Assembly (NCBI GenBank): GCA_024331125.1
Contig: JANDJI010000001.1
Location: 280,001 to 344,000 of the forward strand
DNA length: 64,000 bases
Source: Nitrospira sp.
GTDB taxonomy: Bacteria > Nitrospirota > Nitrospiria > Nitrospirales > Nitrospiraceae
Reading direction: 5' to 3'
In this document: positions 8,180 through 16,666 of the stretch, piece by piece
Layout: every line of letters begins with the position of its first letter
Position numbering within the stretch: the first letter of the stretch is position 1
Notes under the pieces: model-generated
Told to the model about the DNA's origin: nothing
The model's database searches: none
Seen by the model: only the letters and a program-made list of their open reading frames with translations
Translations under genes and position numbers: made by a program

Positions 8180-9883
8180 TTACATCCCTGCTCCGATGAC
8201 CGAGAACTGAAACTTTTCAGTGATCGGTGGCTGGCCTGGTATAGTCACGGTGGCGGTCACCACCCAGGTACCGCCCATGCCGAACATCACCTTGCCTTCA
8301 TAGAGCCCTTCCTTGGTATGGTGCGCTGTTATCTTGGACTCGGTCATGCCCGGCATGGGCATGGTATAGACGAACGTGACTTGGGCGTCGGTCACTGGCT
8401 GGCCGGCCTGATCTGTGAGCTTGAGCCTGAGCAGCACGTCACCGGCCTTGGGCGTTTCGGGAAGAGTCGTGAGGGTCAGAACATATCCTGCTGCTGATCG
8501 AGATTCAGAGATGGCTTTTCCTGACCCCGGGGCCATACCCGGCATGCCGCTCATCCCTTTCATGCCCTTCATGCCTTGCATGCCAGACATGCCCTCCATC
8601 TTGGCTTCATACGCACCGCGCATCTGCCAGTCAGCCATGCCAATACGGCCCATCATGGCTTGCATACTAGACGCCGAGGTCAATTTGCCCTCTGCGTCCA
8701 ACAAGAAATTGGCCGAGGTGACGACCCGATCCCCTTCTTTGAGCCCTTCCATGACCTCCACATAGTCCTGGCTCCGGCGCCCCAGCTTGACCACAGCAGG
8801 TTCGTACCGGCCTTGCCCCCGATCCATAAACACGAGGTGGCGAAGCCCGGTGTCCAACACGGCCTCCTTTGGCACCACCAAGGTCTTGACCGCATCGGTC
8901 TGTAAGGTCACGTTTCCGTACATGCCCGGCTTCAATTTCAGCTCAGGATTCGGAAATTCCAGCCGCACCCGTACGGTGCGGGCTTCGGTATTGAGCATCG
9001 GGTACACATAGGCCACCTTGCCGTGGAATGATTTTCCTGGATAGGCGGCAAAGGTGATCGTTGCAGGTTGACCGACCTTTGTCGCCGCCACTTCTGATTC
9101 GTAAATCTCGGCATGGATCCAGACCGTGGAGAGATCCGCAATCTCGTAGAGGGTCGTGCCCGGTTCCACATACTTCCCAGGCAAAGCCTCACGTTTCATC
9201 ACGATCCCAGAGGACGGCGCGTAGACCGTGAGCACCGGCTCGGCTTGGCCGCGACGCTCCAGGGCCGCGATCTGCGCATCGGTCACATCCCAGAGTCGTA
9301 AGCGCTCCCGCGAGCTCGCCACGAGTGCATCAGCGTTGGCTTTCACCTCGTCGAGCGGGCTCGCGTCCAGTTGCGCCCGTGTTTTCAGGGCGAGGAGATA
9401 CTCATCCTGCGTAGCCAAGAGGTCCGGCGAGTAGAAGGTGAAAAGTGGTTCACCTTTGCGCACCGGTCGACCGATTGAATCGACGAAGACCTCCCGCACC
9501 CACCCGGTGATTTTCAGCGTGACTTGCGTAAAACCACGCTCGTCATACCCAACGGTCCCGACTGTACGAATCTCTTCCACGAGTGTCGCCTGGGCAGCCG
9601 TGGCACTGCGGACGCCAATTAACTGTCTTGCCACAGCTGGAACAGCCACCGCCTCCGATGGAGCGCCGGACATGCCCGGTATCGACTCCATGCCTTCCAT
9701 GGGCTTGGTACCTTCCATCTGCATCCCTTCCATTTCATGGCCCTTCATCTCACCGCTGCTCTTCATCCCCGCCATATCGCTCATCACCCGATGCGCGGCG
9801 AAGAATCCGGCGATGATTCCGACCAGTAGGCTAGCTGCTGCAACGCTGACAACGAAACTCTTTTTCCTCATGTCGTGATTCAT
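8180..9883 (-). CDS. cusB: CusB-type periplasmic adaptor with C-terminal YtkA/FixH-like domain
   Basis: This membrane-fusion adaptor links CusA to CusC. The ATG at 9881-9883 overlaps the cusC stop (ATGA) and follows GGGAGG at 8 nt. Of 567 residues, about 1-35 form an uncleaved membrane anchor. A Met-rich stretch follows (about 35-75, repeats such as MKGHEMEGMQMEG), as in metal-capturing CusB N-termini. Then come the barrel-sandwich/hairpin core (VREVFVDSIGRPVRKGEPLF) and the beta-barrel and membrane-proximal domains. A second Met/Gly-rich linker near residue 430 (MSGMQGMKGMKGMSG) leads to an immunoglobulin-like C-terminal domain with TMPMPGM resembling YtkA/FixH domains. That added domain makes it longer than E. 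coli CusB (about 400 aa). Confidence 0.93.
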   Translation of the reverse strand: MNHDMRKKSFVVSVAAASLLVGIIAGFFAAHRVMSDMAGMKSSGEMKGHEMEGMQMEGTKPMEGMESIPGMSGAPSEAVAVPAVARQLIGVRSATAAQATLVEEIRTVGTVGYDERGFTQVTLKITGWVREVFVDSIGRPVRKGEPLFTFYSPDLLATQDEYLLALKTRAQLDASPLDEVKANADALVASSRERLRLWDVTDAQIAALERRGQAEPVLTVYAPSSGIVMKREALPGKYVEPGTTLYEIADLSTVWIHAEIYESEVAATKVGQPATITFAAYPGKSFHGKVAYVYPMLNTEARTVRVRLEFPNPELKLKPGMYGNVTLQTDAVKTLVVPKEAVLDTGLRHLVFMDRGQGRYEPAVVKLGRRSQDYVEVMEGLKEGDRVVTSANFLLDAEGKLTSASSMQAMMGRIGMADWQMRGAYEAKMEGMSGMQGMKGMKGMSGMPGMAPGSGKAISESRSAAGYVLTLTTLPETPKAGDVLLRLKLTDQAGQPVTDAQVTFVYTMPMPGMTESKITAHHTKEGLYEGKVMFGMGGTWVVTATVTIPGQPPITEKFQFSVIGAGM

Positions 9884-11190
9884 GGCGCATTCCTCCCGTT
9901 CTGGCCGTTCCAATTCAGATCCGTTCCGATCACTTGTTCGAGCTCTGCGAGTCGGTGCTCCCGCTCGACCAGCGCCCGGTAATACTCCAGCTGAAATCCC
10001 CGCCAGGCCCGGTCAGCGTCGATGAGATCCGAAAAGCCGCTTCTCCCCGCGCGATAGCCGGCCCGCGCAGCCGCCACATTTTGTTCCGCTTGCGGTATGA
10101 CGGTGGTCTTGTACAACACGGCCACCTCCCAATTGGCTCGAACCTTGGCGAGCAGGTCGCGAATCTGGAATCGGGTCATGTTTTCAAGCGTATGACGATC
10201 GGCTCGCGCCGCCGCGACCCCCGCCGCGGCTTCGTGGGCAGCGGCGTCATATTTCGGCTTTGTCCAGAATGCGAAGGGCACATTCACTGCAAGGTAGGCG
10301 CCAAAGCCATCATTGGCCTGAAAGTTTTGGAACCGTTGAAACGTCACGTCGAAGTCTGGATAGTACTGACGCTGGGCCAACGCGTGAGACCGCTCGTTCC
10401 GTTGAATTTCCAGCTCGGCGGCTTTCAGCTCCGGCCTGGCAGTGGCCGCCACCCGATAGAGGTCCTCAAGGTCCTGGTCGAACCGTCCTTCGCGCGGTGG
10501 CTGGGGAGATGCCAGTGGAAGCCGTGGATCCCGATCGAGAAGCTGGTTCAATTTAGCTTGCGAAGTGTCACGGCGTTGCTCCAGGATAGGGAGTTCCTGG
10601 TGAAGCGTGGACAGCTCCACCTGAGCCTTGAGCACGTCGACTTGGCTGCCTTTCCCCGCTCTGAACTTTGCGATGGCGATTTCGACAAACTGCTTGAGTA
10701 GGTCGATCTGCTCGTGGTGGACCTGGATGGCCTTGTGGTCCAGAAACAGGTCGTAATACGCCCCTTTGACACGGGCGATCAGGTCCCGCTCCTTCGCCCG
10801 AAAGGCCTGTTCAGCTATCTCGGCCGAACGGCTTGCAATCTCCTCCCTGAGAGCCAGTTTCCCTGGAAAGGGAAACTTTTGGGACAGGCCGATGATGATA
10901 TTGTCCGCACGGCCCAAATTGAAGGACTGCGGAAAATTCCACCAATGGACTGACACGGTCGGATCGTCCAGCGACCGCGCCTGCAGCACTCGTTTCGTGG
11001 CAGCTTCCCATTGCTGCCGCGCCGCCACAAGTTCGGGATTTCTCGCCAACGCTTCATGAATCAAATCCGGTAACACCAAGGGCGGCCGGTCGGTTTGATC
11101 GGCGGCAGAAGCGACATAGCGCGCACCCGTCCAACAACTCAAACTCACAATCGTTATGGCAAGTAACGGAAATCGAATTGTACGAGCCAT
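9880..11190 (-). CDS. cusC: CusC/TolC-like outer-membrane efflux channel
   Basis: This outer-membrane factor provides the exit duct of the CusCBA pump. The ATG at 11188-11190 has GGAGG 8 nt upstream. A start 15 nt earlier lacks this. The 436-residue protein has a signal peptide (MARTIRFPLLAITIV to about residue 33) and two copies of the OEP fold, with the typical N-terminal helix LIHEALARNPELVAARQQW and the second repeat LYRVAATARPELKAAELE. Long alpha-helical hairpins form the periplasmic tunnel. There is no lipobox cysteine, unlike E. coli CusC. It is the first pump gene of the operon and is coupled to cusB by ATGA. Confidence 0.92.
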   Translation of the reverse strand: MARTIRFPLLAITIVSLSCWTGARYVASAADQTDRPPLVLPDLIHEALARNPELVAARQQWEAATKRVLQARSLDDPTVSVHWWNFPQSFNLGRADNIIIGLSQKFPFPGKLALREEIASRSAEIAEQAFRAKERDLIARVKGAYYDLFLDHKAIQVHHEQIDLLKQFVEIAIAKFRAGKGSQVDVLKAQVELSTLHQELPILEQRRDTSQAKLNQLLDRDPRLPLASPQPPREGRFDQDLEDLYRVAATARPELKAAELEIQRNERSHALAQRQYYPDFDVTFQRFQNFQANDGFGAYLAVNVPFAFWTKPKYDAAAHEAAAGVAAARADRHTLENMTRFQIRDLLAKVRANWEVAVLYKTTVIPQAEQNVAAARAGYRAGRSGFSDLIDADRAWRGFQLEYYRALVEREHRLAELEQVIGTDLNWNGQNGRNAP

Positions 11191-11335
11191 GGGATGGTCC
11201 TCCACACGAGCTATTTCGCCCGCGTCTATCGCAAGCCTCGACTCCCGTCCCGCTACGGAAGTGGGACAGGATATGCCCGGATTGAGAGGGACGGACGAAA
11301 CGATCGCGAAACGGTAGATGGGAAAACCGGCGAGA

Positions 11336-11716
11336 TCAGATCCGCAGCACGGTGCTCGCGAGAGAGTGATGAGGAGGGGAACTCGATTCGAGAGAAAGAG
11401 AATCAGAGGAGCGGAAGAGGCGTTCGAGTTGACGGCTCACCGTTGGAAGCACCGGCATAATATAGTCCGCCGACCAATGATGATTTTTGTACCAAAACGC
11501 CGACTGAGATGAGGACTCCACTCCCAGTGTTTTGAAGACATCGCATACCTGCCGAACCGGCTGCTCCACCGGAGCGGAACAACCGTTGGCCATTGAAGCA
11601 TCGGTGAGGCCTGGCAATGGCAGGAGGCAGGCGTAGGCGTTGAAACTGAATGCCAGCAGAAACACCATGATCGTTGCGGCAAGGAACGACCGTGAGCGAT
11701 GGAAGCGCCTTCTCAT
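11336..11716 (-). CDS. Small exported Cys/His-containing protein leading the copper operon
   Basis: This 126-residue protein has a clear signal peptide (basic MRRRFHRSRS, hydrophobic core about 11-25, then FNAYA). The mature part has three cysteines (ACLLPLP, GCSAP, VCDVF) and a YKNHHW segment. I recognise no named family. Its position 145 nt upstream of cusC on the same strand makes it the likely first gene of the copper operon. The His-rich exported protein at 21491-22024 holds a comparable position before czcB. A periplasmic metal-sensing or scavenging role is inference from context. Confidence 0.6.
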   Translation of the reverse strand: MRRRFHRSRSFLAATIMVFLLAFSFNAYACLLPLPGLTDASMANGCSAPVEQPVRQVCDVFKTLGVESSSQSAFWYKNHHWSADYIMPVLPTVSRQLERLFRSSDSLSLESSSPPHHSLASTVLRI

Positions 11717-11717
11717 G

Positions 11718-11752
11718 CGAGAAGTTTATCTCTCGTCCATCTCGCGCGTCAA
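11718..11752 (-). promoter_or_regulatory. Candidate sigma-70 promoter of the copper operon
   Basis: On the minus strand TTGACG (11747-11752) and GATAAA (11725-11730) are separated by 16 nt. The expected start of transcription, about 11718, is only 2 nt before the ATG at 11716, so the first message would have almost no leader. No Shine-Dalgarno sequence precedes that ATG, which agrees. I see no clear CueR-type dyad between the boxes. Confidence 0.4.
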
Positions 11753-12149
11753 CGGCATGGACTCATCCACGACCACTCGATCGGCTGAGGCGAACAAACC
11801 TACCATCTTTTCAGCGGAATCGGGGCGACCGAAGAGGTCCCTCACACCGGATCGATGCCGTGTGTGGAACTCACATGCTTAGGACTGTCATGTCGCGGCA
11901 AGACCGTGCATGATCACAGCCCCATTCGCCTCACCCACCTCAAGAAACCCTGCCTCAATCATGAATGACCCACGAGCCTCTTGACCGGGGATGAAGGAAG
12001 GGGTGCGGAAACGCCTCCAAACGGGCTTTCTGAGCGTGCGAGCGTGGAGCAGAAAAGGGAGGCGAGAATCTTTCCTCATGAGCCTTTGGCCGCTCCCGTG
12101 GTTGGGGCGTGAATTCCATTACGGATCACCTTGCCATACATTGTACTCA
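11753..12149. other. Gene-free stretch upstream of the copper operon
   Basis: About 400 nt without a convincing gene. Short frames occur on both strands but have no ribosome site, no recognisable domain and no codon pattern matching the neighbours. The part next to 12150 may be decayed transposase tail or its flank. Confidence 0.5.
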
Positions 12150-12700
12150 GGTGTCCTCTCCAAAGGGCCAACCCCGTTGCACACTCAGCCGGAGAGCCTC
12201 CAGCTCCGACACAGTCTCGGGGCGGTTCTCTCGCGCAATCCAGTCGCGCGGTCGTGCCACTGGCCAGGCGCTGAGCCATGCCGTGAGCTTGGAATCGTCT
12301 TCTATCCACCGCCACAGACTCAACCGCTGCCACGCTTCTGCCCGGTTCACCAGCTTCACCCGAAGTACATTGCCTTCGCCACATCGCGTCACCGTCAGGA
12401 AATGCTCATCCGTCTGCACGCGAAACGACTGAAGTGCCCTTGATAGACCGGCCTGGTCCCTGCTGTGTGCGGATGTGCATACCGGCGTTGCGTATGCATC
12501 ATGGCGATCCACCTGAGCACCTCGGAGAGCTTCCCCTCGCGGCGGGTTCACAGCAGCAGGTACCAGTGCTAGGCATCAAGCAGTAAGCCGCATCCGGATA
12601 CAGGCGAGGCAACAGTTTCGGCTACGATCTTCTCAAAGGCCATATCGTCTGCCGGCTTCTCAAACAACAGCAAGCACGCGATGCGGCGATTGAGCACATG
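12150..12700 (-). pseudogene. Decayed REP-associated tyrosine transposase
   Basis: Reading leftward, fragments in different frames line up with the REP-associated (IS200-like) transposase family. These are a DMAFEKIVAE piece near 12640, an interrupted HWYLLL piece carrying stop codons near 12560, HTQRRYAHPHTAGTRPVYQG near 12470, then TDEHFLTVTRCGEGNVLR, LVNRAEAWQRLSLWRW, WPVARPRDWIARENRPETV and SVQRGWPFGED down to 12150. The N-terminal MPRPLR-type start and an intact HUH motif (HxH with the conserved context) are missing, and at least one frameshift and two in-frame stops are visible. It is not expected to be active. Confidence 0.75.
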
Positions 12701-12793
12701 GAGTTCCGGCGACAAGGCGCGGGCAGCGGGGCAGGTCGAGACTCTACCTGACCCCAGTCTCGCTCTTCCACAAATGATCCTGGCCCCTTTGTT

Positions 12794-12973
12794 TCAGGGA
12801 TTGCTCATTATCTTGAGGATGCGCTTTGCAAGATATTCATTGATCTCAGTATGGCGAGGAACTAGCTGGGAAACCTTGGCGACGGGATTGTGATACCAAT
12901 CATGCTTTCCGCCATGACGAATGAGCACGCAACCGCTGGCTTCGAGCTGTTGAATAAGATCCTTACGCTTCAC
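12794..12973 (-). CDS. hicA: HicA mRNA-interferase toxin
   Basis: This 59-codon gene starts with GTG at 12971-12973, overlapping the hicB stop as GTGA. The product begins VKRKDLIQQLEASGC, has the HicA core IRHGGKHDWYHNP (His in a double-stranded RNA-binding-like fold, with the catalytic His of the GGKH motif) and ends KRILKIMSNP. Length and motif order match HicA toxins, which cleave mRNA and are neutralised by HicB. The gene is easy to overlook because it is short and starts with GTG. Confidence 0.9.
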   Translation of the reverse strand: MKRKDLIQQLEASGCVLIRHGGKHDWYHNPVAKVSQLVPRHTEINEYLAKRILKIMSNP

Positions 12974-13161
12974 CGGAAATTCAGCTCGGCAAGCCTCCGA
13001 ACTCCAGGGATTTCACCGCTGGTGAGATCACGATACAGATCGCGAAGGTGGGCTTGTAGGTCTTCGAGGGACTCCCCTTGAGTCCAGTAATCAGGGTAGT
13101 CCTGCAGATAACCGAGCCATTTGCCCTGCTCTTGCCAATAGATATATTTGATTGATTCCAT
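12970..13161 (-). CDS. hicB: HicB-type antitoxin (short form)
   Basis: This 63-residue protein begins MESIKYIYWQEQGKWLGYL. It has the partial RNase-H-like HicB fold with DYPDYWTQGESLEDLQAHL, where the GYLQDYP and QGESLEDL elements are typical of short HicB antitoxins that lack a C-terminal DNA-binding domain. The longer frame upstream to 13290 has no HicB similarity. The ATG at 13159-13161 directly follows a TATAAT box. It lies upstream of and overlaps hicA, so the antitoxin is made first. Confidence 0.88.
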   Translation of the reverse strand: MESIKYIYWQEQGKWLGYLQDYPDYWTQGESLEDLQAHLRDLYRDLTSGEIPGVRRLAELNFR

Positions 13162-13174
13162 GATGGATATTATA
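13162..13174 (-). promoter_or_regulatory. Candidate leaderless promoter of hicBA
   Basis: A perfect TATAAT lies on the minus strand at 13169-13174. The expected transcription start is at 13161-13162, the A of the hicB ATG. There is no Shine-Dalgarno sequence. The -35 region is poor (TTTTCG at a 17-nt spacing), so activity may depend on other contacts. Leaderless translation is inference. Confidence 0.45.
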
Positions 13175-13504
13175 GCCAGGTTCCGAACGCCCGAAAAGCG
13201 AAGAAAGTGGTCATGAATGGTATGGTAGACCAAAACATAAGTGAAAGCTAAAAGGGGGGGTCTGGAGTATTTCTGTGTCTGGAGGAACAACGGTGACAGC
13301 GCTGCTCGTGCAGATCGAGATGCTGAAAAAACTCCAGGCCTTATCTATCCTGTTTTATGACAGTTGCCATCCGGCGGCGCTGGGAGCCATAGATGTTTCG
13401 AGGGTTCTGATCTCGCCGGTCGTGGACCGCCGGCAGAAGATCCACAACCTATCGGCCGAGCTTGATGGCGTTTCGTGGATGATGGGAATATTCCCCTACG
13501 TCAT
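13175..13504. other. Gene-free stretch between hicBA and the integrase remnant
   Basis: A 77-codon plus-strand frame at 13275-13508 exists but has no ribosome site or recognisable domain, and its end runs into the integrase debris. I see nothing else here. Confidence 0.45.
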
Positions 13505-14067
13505 CTGACCAGCGGGCTGCTGGCGGCTGATAGAGTGCTTGTGTCTGTGGTCCAGGCACCGTCCATGCCATGGACGCCACCCGCGGCGAGGTCCTGGTCC
13601 GCGAAGGCACGGGCGACAAAGACTGAGTGACGGTGCTGCCGGCATCGGTCGTTCCGCGGCTGAACGCCCATCTCGAACGGGTTCAGACGCTCCATGCAGC
13701 CGATTGGGAATCAGGGTTCGGACGTGTGGCGCTTCCCGATGCCTTGGCGCGCAAAGACCCGCAGGCGCACCGCGAATGAGAGTAGCAGGCGGGTCTTTCC
13801 CGTCTCGACTATCTCGATCGACCATCGCACGGGCGAGCGGCGTCGTCATCACCTGCGCAAGTCGGTGCCACAGCGCGTGCCGTGAAGGCAGCCCGACTGA
13901 ACGCCGGGATCGCCGAGCCGGCCAGTTGCCACACGTTTCGCCATTCCTTTGCAACCCGCCGGCTGGAGGACGGGTATGATATTCGGACGGTCCAAGAGGG
14001 GCTGGGCCCCAGGGACGTGAGCACCACGATGATCGACACGCATGTCTTAAACCGGGCGGCAGGGTAA
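13505..14067 (+). pseudogene. Decayed integron-type tyrosine recombinase (IntI-like)
   Basis: Pieces in shifting frames match the C-terminal catalytic half of integron and integron-like integrases. They run RLIECLCLWS near 13530, ATRGEVLVREGTGDKD followed by an in-frame stop near 13625, then VTVLPASVVPRLNAHLERV, FGRVALPDALARK, a stop, [12 protein letters not shown] in another frame, and finally [19 protein letters not shown] with the box-II His-x-x-Arg and THVLNRAAG ending at 14067. The catalytic Tyr position reads STTMIDTHV, where Asp replaces the nucleophilic Tyr. At least two stops and one frameshift confirm inactivity. No attC-like cassette array follows. Confidence 0.8.
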
Positions 14068-14375
14068 TCCACAGCCCGGCTGACCGCCTCGGATATGGGG
14101 ACCTGTCCACCCCCTGATAGCCGGGGCGGAGGGCCGTGAAGGCACGCCGGGATAGGCTGCCCCGGCTTGCAGTGTTGGCCAGACTCCGGAGGGCCGAAAA
14201 ATTTCTTGCTAAGGACGGAAAACGCTTCTTAGGATTGGCCGCAACCAAGAAACCGGTTGGCGGGGTAGGGTGATCAATCTACTCAAGTTAGGCTGGATTT
14301 CTAGCTTTCTTCCTCTCGACGAGAAGAGCGACATATTGAGATGGGCTTGGAAGGCGTCGGGAAAGGAGTAGAAAT
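14068..14375. other. Leader region of the sulfite oxidase gene
   Basis: About 308 nt separate the integrase remnant from the sulfite oxidase start. I see no gene. AAAGGAG lies 7 nt before the ATG at 14376. No strong -35/-10 pair stands out. Confidence 0.4.
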
Positions 14376-15623
14376 ATGCACAGGAAGGATTTACTGAACG
14401 AAGAAATCTACGATCGGGAACGTGCAGACGAGTTTGTTTGGAAACGAGCCAAAGTGCTGGGTCTGTCACGTCGCCAATTCATTCAACTGCTGGCTGCTGG
14501 CGCTGGGGCAGCGGCAACCGCGAACCTTCTGCCATCTCATCGTAAACTGGTAGCGGCCGAAGCCGATCGGGCAATTATCAAGCCGGCGCCACCGGAGATG
14601 TTCTTGCAGAACGGCAGCAATTTGGAGATGCGGTGGGAGGCCATGTATACCCGGGGCTACCTTGTTCCCAACGAGTTGTTTTTTGTTCGCAACAATAGTC
14701 CGGCGGTCCCACGCCTTGATCCCGCTACGTGGCGGTTACAGGTTGAGGGGTCCGGAGTCTCACGCCCTCGGTCGTTCAGCTATGATGAACTTCTGACGAT
14801 GCCGTCGATTTCCGTCATCCGGGCTATTGAATGCGCAGGGAACGGCAGAAACTTCTTTCAAGTCTCACATGGGAAGAAGATTGCTGGCACACCATGGAAT
14901 CTAGGCGGGATCGGGGTCGCCGAATGGACAGGAGTCCCCCTGCGAGAGGTGTTAGAGCGGGTTGGGGTCAAACGAAGTGCCCGAGACGTCATGCCTGAAG
15001 GCTTGGATGAAAAGAATATCAAGCGACCCATGTCTATAGAAAAGGCAATGGCTGACGACACCCTGCTCGTCTATGCCATGAACGGGCATACGCTTCCACC
15101 AGACCACGGCTTTCCAATACGCATGTTAGTCTCTGGGTGGGTCGGCATTGCCCACATCAAATGGGTTGGCCGCATTGAGGCTTCCGAACAATCTCTCTAC
15201 TCTGAATACAACACCAAGAAATACGTCCTGATCGGTCCAGAATACGAACCTAACCCGCCGGCTTTGGGACCCATGCTCACGACTCAGAAAGTGAAAAGCG
15301 CATTTGAATTGCCGTGGAATGGCGAAGTCCCCTCTGGCAAACGGCTCCTGCGCGGACGCTCGTGGTCGGGTGAAGGGAGGATTACCAACGTGGAAGTGAG
15401 CCTGGATGGTGGACAAACCTGGCAGCCGGCTCGCCTCCGGGAGCCTAATCTGGACCTGGCTTGGGTTCGGTGGGATGTGGATTGGGATGCCCGTCCGGGA
15501 AACTACAAGTTGCAAGCACGGGCAGCAGACAGCGAAGGCAATACGCAACCAGATCGAATTCCCTTGAATGAGGAAGGATATTCTCACTGGGCAGTAGTCA
15601 CACATTCGATTACAGTAACGTAG
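14376..15623 (+). CDS. Tat-exported molybdenum sulfite oxidase (SorA/SUOX family)
   Basis: This periplasmic molybdopterin oxidoreductase of 415 aa is expected to oxidise sulfite to sulfate or a related oxyanion. A twin-arginine signal SRRQFIQLLAAGAG sits at residues 31-44. The Mo-cofactor domain (about 85-285) has the invariant Mo-thiolate cysteine C153 in IRAIECAGNGRNFF and the pterin-binding WVGIAHIKWVGRIE. A C-terminal Mo-co dimerisation domain (about 295-410) contains VSLDGGQTWQ and YSHWAVV. A heme domain is absent, so an external cytochrome would take the electrons. No sorB-like cytochrome gene is adjacent. The gene stands alone between mobile-element debris and a toxin-antitoxin pair. 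The family also includes YedY-like enzymes, but the dimerisation domain favours sulfite oxidase. Confidence 0.9.
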   Translation: MHRKDLLNEEIYDRERADEFVWKRAKVLGLSRRQFIQLLAAGAGAAATANLLPSHRKLVAAEADRAIIKPAPPEMFLQNGSNLEMRWEAMYTRGYLVPNELFFVRNNSPAVPRLDPATWRLQVEGSGVSRPRSFSYDELLTMPSISVIRAIECAGNGRNFFQVSHGKKIAGTPWNLGGIGVAEWTGVPLREVLERVGVKRSARDVMPEGLDEKNIKRPMSIEKAMADDTLLVYAMNGHTLPPDHGFPIRMLVSGWVGIAHIKWVGRIEASEQSLYSEYNTKKYVLIGPEYEPNPPALGPMLTTQKVKSAFELPWNGEVPSGKRLLRGRSWSGEGRITNVEVSLDGGQTWQPARLREPNLDLAWVRWDVDWDARPGNYKLQARAADSEGNTQPDRIPLNEEGYSHWAVVTHSITVT

Positions 15624-15728
15624 GGTGGCCGCAAGCGAGGTGTTGCCCACCGACCAGAGCTATGACGTCTAACAGCGGCATGGAGCGGGACGCTCACGAC
15701 GTTCGCGCCCCTCATGTCGTGCGTTCTG

Positions 15729-15792
15729 CGGCGCCTTGTACCGACGACACGCGTGGAAGCTGATCGTATCCATGCTCGCTGTGCGGCACGCC
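15729..15792 (+). repeat. First copy of a duplicated gene fragment flanking a toxin-antitoxin pair
   Basis: This 64-nt stretch matches 16667-16730 at about 53 of 64 bases. The first 20 bases are identical. Translated on the plus strand it gives GALYRRHAWKLIVSMLAVRH. Most differences from the second copy fall in third codon positions, so it was once coding in this frame. I do not recognise the parent gene. Confidence 0.7.
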
Positions 15793-15804
15793 ATCGACCT
15801 TTTG

Positions 15805-15840
15805 TTGACATCAAAACATCACTGCCATTATGATTTGATG
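15805..15840 (+). promoter_or_regulatory. Strong sigma-70 promoter with dyad operator for vapBC
   Basis: TTGACA (15805-15810) and TATGAT (15829-15834) are 18 nt apart. A 7-bp inverted repeat, CATCAAA at 15809-15815 and TTTGATG at 15834-15840, brackets the promoter and is a good candidate site for the ribbon-helix-helix antitoxin. The predicted start, about 15841, is next to the ATG at 15842, and no Shine-Dalgarno is present, so the message is probably leaderless. Confidence 0.65.
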
Positions 15841-15841
15841 C

Positions 15842-16090
15842 ATGCGGACCACACTGAGCCTCGATGACGACGTGGCGGCGCTGTTACGCCGGGCGCGAAA
15901 AGTCCGGAAAGGGAGCCTGAAATCGGTGGTCAATGACGCCATGCGGCAGGGCCTCAAGGAGCTGTTGGCGCCCAAACCGAGAAGAGCGCCTTTTAAAACG
16001 AAACCCCTTGCGCTGGGCCGCTGTTTGGTCGGCAGCCTGGACGACGTGGCCGAAGTCCTGGCTACGGCGGAAGACGAAGCTTTCCGGTGA
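15842..16090 (+). CDS. VapB-like ribbon-helix-helix antitoxin
   Basis: This 82-residue protein begins MRTTLSLDDDVAALLRRA, a ribbon-helix-helix DNA-binding N-terminus (beta strand RTTLSL, then two helices ending SVVNDAMRQGL). The basic, Pro-containing C-terminal half (about 43-82, with SLDDVAEVLATAEDEAFR) is the likely toxin-wrapping tail. Its stop overlaps the toxin start as GTGA. It should repress its own promoter through the inverted repeat just upstream. Confidence 0.82.
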   Translation: MRTTLSLDDDVAALLRRARKVRKGSLKSVVNDAMRQGLKELLAPKPRRAPFKTKPLALGRCLVGSLDDVAEVLATAEDEAFR

Positions 16091-16524
16091 TCCTTGTCGA
16101 TGCCAACCTGCTGGTCTATGCGCAGGTCACCTCGCTGGCTCAGCACGAAGCGGCTCGCGAATGGCTCGAATCACAACTGAACGGCGCCACGGCCGTCGGC
16201 CTGCCCTGGCAATCGCTGCTGAGCTTCATCCGCTTGGTTTCCAATCCACGAATTTTTGAGCGTCCCGCCTCCATCGCCGAAGCCTGGGATCGTGTCGAGC
16301 GTTGGTTAACCTGTCAGCCCGTATGGATTCCGCAGCCGACTGAGCGGCATATGGAGATCCTTGGTTCTCTGCTGACGCACGCGACCGCACGCTCCAATCT
16401 CGTGCCCGATGCGCATCTTGCAGCCCTAGCGATAGACCATGGTTTGACCCTTTGCTCGACCGACGGCGACTTCGCACGCTTCCCCGGGCTCCGCTGGAAC
16501 AATCCGTTGCAAAAACGCAGGTAG
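16087..16524 (+). CDS. vapC: VapC-like PIN-domain ribonuclease toxin
   Basis: The 145-residue PIN-domain protein starts at GTG 16087-16089. The acidic residues of the PIN active site appear as D5 (MILVDANLL), an Asp in LVPDAHLAALAIDHG and the Asp pair in CSTDGDFARF. The central element GLPWQSLLSFIRLVSNPRIF is typical of the VapC subfamily in which Trp-Gln replaces the usual Glu context. Such toxins cut RNA, often tRNA. It is translationally coupled to the upstream antitoxin. A second copy of the 64-nt fragment lies 142 nt downstream. Confidence 0.85.
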   Translation: MILVDANLLVYAQVTSLAQHEAAREWLESQLNGATAVGLPWQSLLSFIRLVSNPRIFERPASIAEAWDRVERWLTCQPVWIPQPTERHMEILGSLLTHATARSNLVPDAHLAALAIDHGLTLCSTDGDFARFPGLRWNNPLQKRR

Positions 16525-16666
16525 TCGGCCATGTCCGTCTCCTTGGACTTTGTTCTTAGCTTCCTCCATATTTGCTCCGAATACACGCAAGATATTCTGG
16601 TGTTCACTCGCTCATGACACCGGTCATCCGACATTCGCTCCGCGGTCTGTTGATCGCTTAGTGCCA

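Noticed and set aside
11717..11900. CueR-type copper operator upstream of the copper operon
   Set aside because: No ACCTTCC-N-GGAAGG-like dyad lies between the candidate promoter boxes, and the spacing (16 nt) is not the long one typical of MerR-family control.
13275..13508. 77-codon plus-strand frame before the integrase remnant
   Set aside because: No ribosome site or similarity. It runs into decayed integrase sequence.
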